Positions 63,232-64,000 of a DNA stretch of 64,000 nucleotides are shown in pieces. The translations under genes and the position numbers were made by a program. Origin of the DNA: Erwinia amylovora (GTDB lineage Bacteria; Pseudomonadota; Gammaproteobacteria; Enterobacterales; Enterobacteriaceae); contig NZ_CP066796.1 of assembly GCF_017161565.1 (NCBI RefSeq), forward strand, positions 3,472,001-3,536,000. Reading direction: 5' to 3'. The notes under the pieces are model-generated. The model worked only from the letters and a program-made list of their open reading frames with translations. It ran no database searches and had not been told where the DNA came from. How positions within the stretch are numbered: position 1 is the first letter of the stretch; every line of letters begins with the position of its first letter.

Positions 63232-64000
63232 TTGAGTATTTTCCAACCCGCCGTGCATCAACCTCGCGTTGATGGCGACCGCCTCGATCCGCTGTATCGC
63301 AAGCTGCGCTGGCAGATCTTTCTGGGCATTTTCTTCGGCTACGCCGCCTATTATCTGGTGCGTAAAAACTTTGCGCTGGCGATGCCTTACCTGGTTGAGC
63401 AGGGCTTTTCACGCGGCGATCTCGGTTTTGCGCTCTCAGGTATTTCAATCGCTTACGGGTTATCTAAATTCATTATGGGTTCGGTTTCTGACCGCTCCAA
63501 CCCGCGCATATTTTTACCTGCCGGACTGCTCCTCGCCGCGGCCGTGATGCTGTTTATGGGCTTCGTGCCTTGGGCGACATCGGGCATTATGGTGATGTTC
63601 GTTCTGCTGTTTCTGTGCGGCTGGTTTCAGGGCATGGGCTGGCCCCCCTGCGGGCGCACTATGGTGCACTGGTGGTCACAAAAAGAGCGCGGCCGTATCG
63701 TATCGGTATGGAACTGCGCGCATAACGTCGGCGGCGGTATTCCTCCGCTGCTGTTTCTGCTGGGCATGGCCTGGTTCAACGACTGGAAAGCCGCGCTGTA
63801 TATGCCGGCCTTTGCCGCTATCCTGGTCGCCATTTTCGCCTTTGCGCTGATGCGTGATACCCCGCAGTCCTGCGGCCTGCCGCCGATTGAAGAGTATAAA
63901 AATGACTATCCGCCTGATTACGATGAAAAGCATGAACAAGAGCTGACCGCTAAGCAGATTTTTAAGCAGTACATCCTGCCCAACAAGCTGCTGTGGTATA
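63232..64000 (+). CDS. glpT: Glycerol-3-phosphate:phosphate antiporter GlpT (3' end cut by window)
   Basis: The first 256 codons are visible. The likely start is TTG at 63232-63234, eight bases after GGGAGG; no ATG lies nearby in frame upstream. The protein is highly similar to E. coli Glp[39 protein letters not shown] and [15 protein letters not shown], with six membrane segments and the central cytoplasmic loop (ending [15 protein letters not shown] residues) visible. A major-facilitator antiporter that also imports fosfomycin. Confidence 0.95.
   Translation, partial: MSIFQPAVHQPRVDGDRLDPLYRKLRWQIFLGIFFGYAAYYLVRKNFALAMPYLVEQGFSRGDLGFALSGISIAYGLSKFIMGSVSDRSNPRIFLPAGLLLAAAVMLFMGFVPWATSGIMVMFVLLFLCGWFQGMGWPPCGRTMVHWWSQKERGRIVSVWNCAHNVGGGIPPLLFLLGMAWFNDWKAALYMPAFAAILVAIFAFALMRDTPQSCGLPPIEEYKNDYPPDYDEKHEQELTAKQIFKQYILPNKLLWY

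Overview
The window is chromosomal DNA of a gammaproteobacterium of the order Enterobacterales, most likely the genus Erwinia. Housekeeping proteins are near-identical in length and motifs to those of Escherichia coli. The thiamine operon stops after thiC-thiE, which fits Erwinia species, where the thiazole genes (thiOSGF) are known from plasmids. This genus call is inference from recalled family knowledge; no database was searched.

Layout: (1) 1-4030 holds nudC (partial), rsd and a TPP riboswitch-controlled thiC-thiE. (2) 4031-14638 is an accessory block between thiE and rpoC, where E. coli has thiFSGH. It carries an OmpT-type outer-membrane protease, a seven-gene K88/F4 (Fae)-type chaperone-usher fimbrial operon on the minus strand whose last subunit gene is frameshifted, a 0.9-kb AT-rich non-coding stretch, and a Qnr-like pentapeptide-repeat gene. 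(3) 14639-29078 is the conserved minus-strand transcription/translation block: rpoC-rpoB-rplL-rplJ-rplA-rplK, nusG-secE, tuf, and four tRNA genes (Thr, Gly, Tyr, Thr). (4) 29525-32498 holds coaA, birA and murB. (5) 33201-38938 is one complete rRNA operon on the minus strand (16S, tRNA-Glu, 23S, 5S) with P1/P2 promoters and terminators; its 23S gene carries a ~100-nt intervening sequence in helix 45. (6) 38994-61182 runs hemG-trkH-yigZ-pepQ / fadBA / fre-ubiD / rfaH / tatD-tatCBA-ubiB-ubiJ-ubiE-rmuC-udp / dlhH / metE, then metR to 62271, all in the E. coli order. (7) 62375-64000 holds yehS and the 5' part of glpT, which are elsewhere in E. coli, so a synteny break follows metR.

The rRNA operon joins the left flank of E. 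coli rrnA (hemG side) to the right flank and tRNA-Glu spacer of E. coli rrnB (murB side), so the two neighbourhoods were exchanged or rearranged at an rrn locus in one lineage.

Functionally the core genes cover transcription (RNA polymerase beta/beta', NusG, RfaH, Rsd), translation (L1, L7/L12, L10, L11, EF-Tu, rRNA, tRNAs), Sec and Tat export, ubiquinone synthesis (UbiB, D, E, J), fatty-acid beta-oxidation under a textbook FadR operator, methionine synthesis under MetJ/MetR, and cofactor synthesis (thiamine pyrimidine branch, CoA, biotin ligase, haem). The accessory block adds surface functions (protease and adhesive fimbriae). I saw no CRISPR array, insertion sequence or prophage. The less ordinary items are the 23S intervening sequence, the hybrid rrn locus, the truncated thi operon, the K88-like operon with its G-tract frameshift, and a set of three tandem hairpins at 13694-13781.
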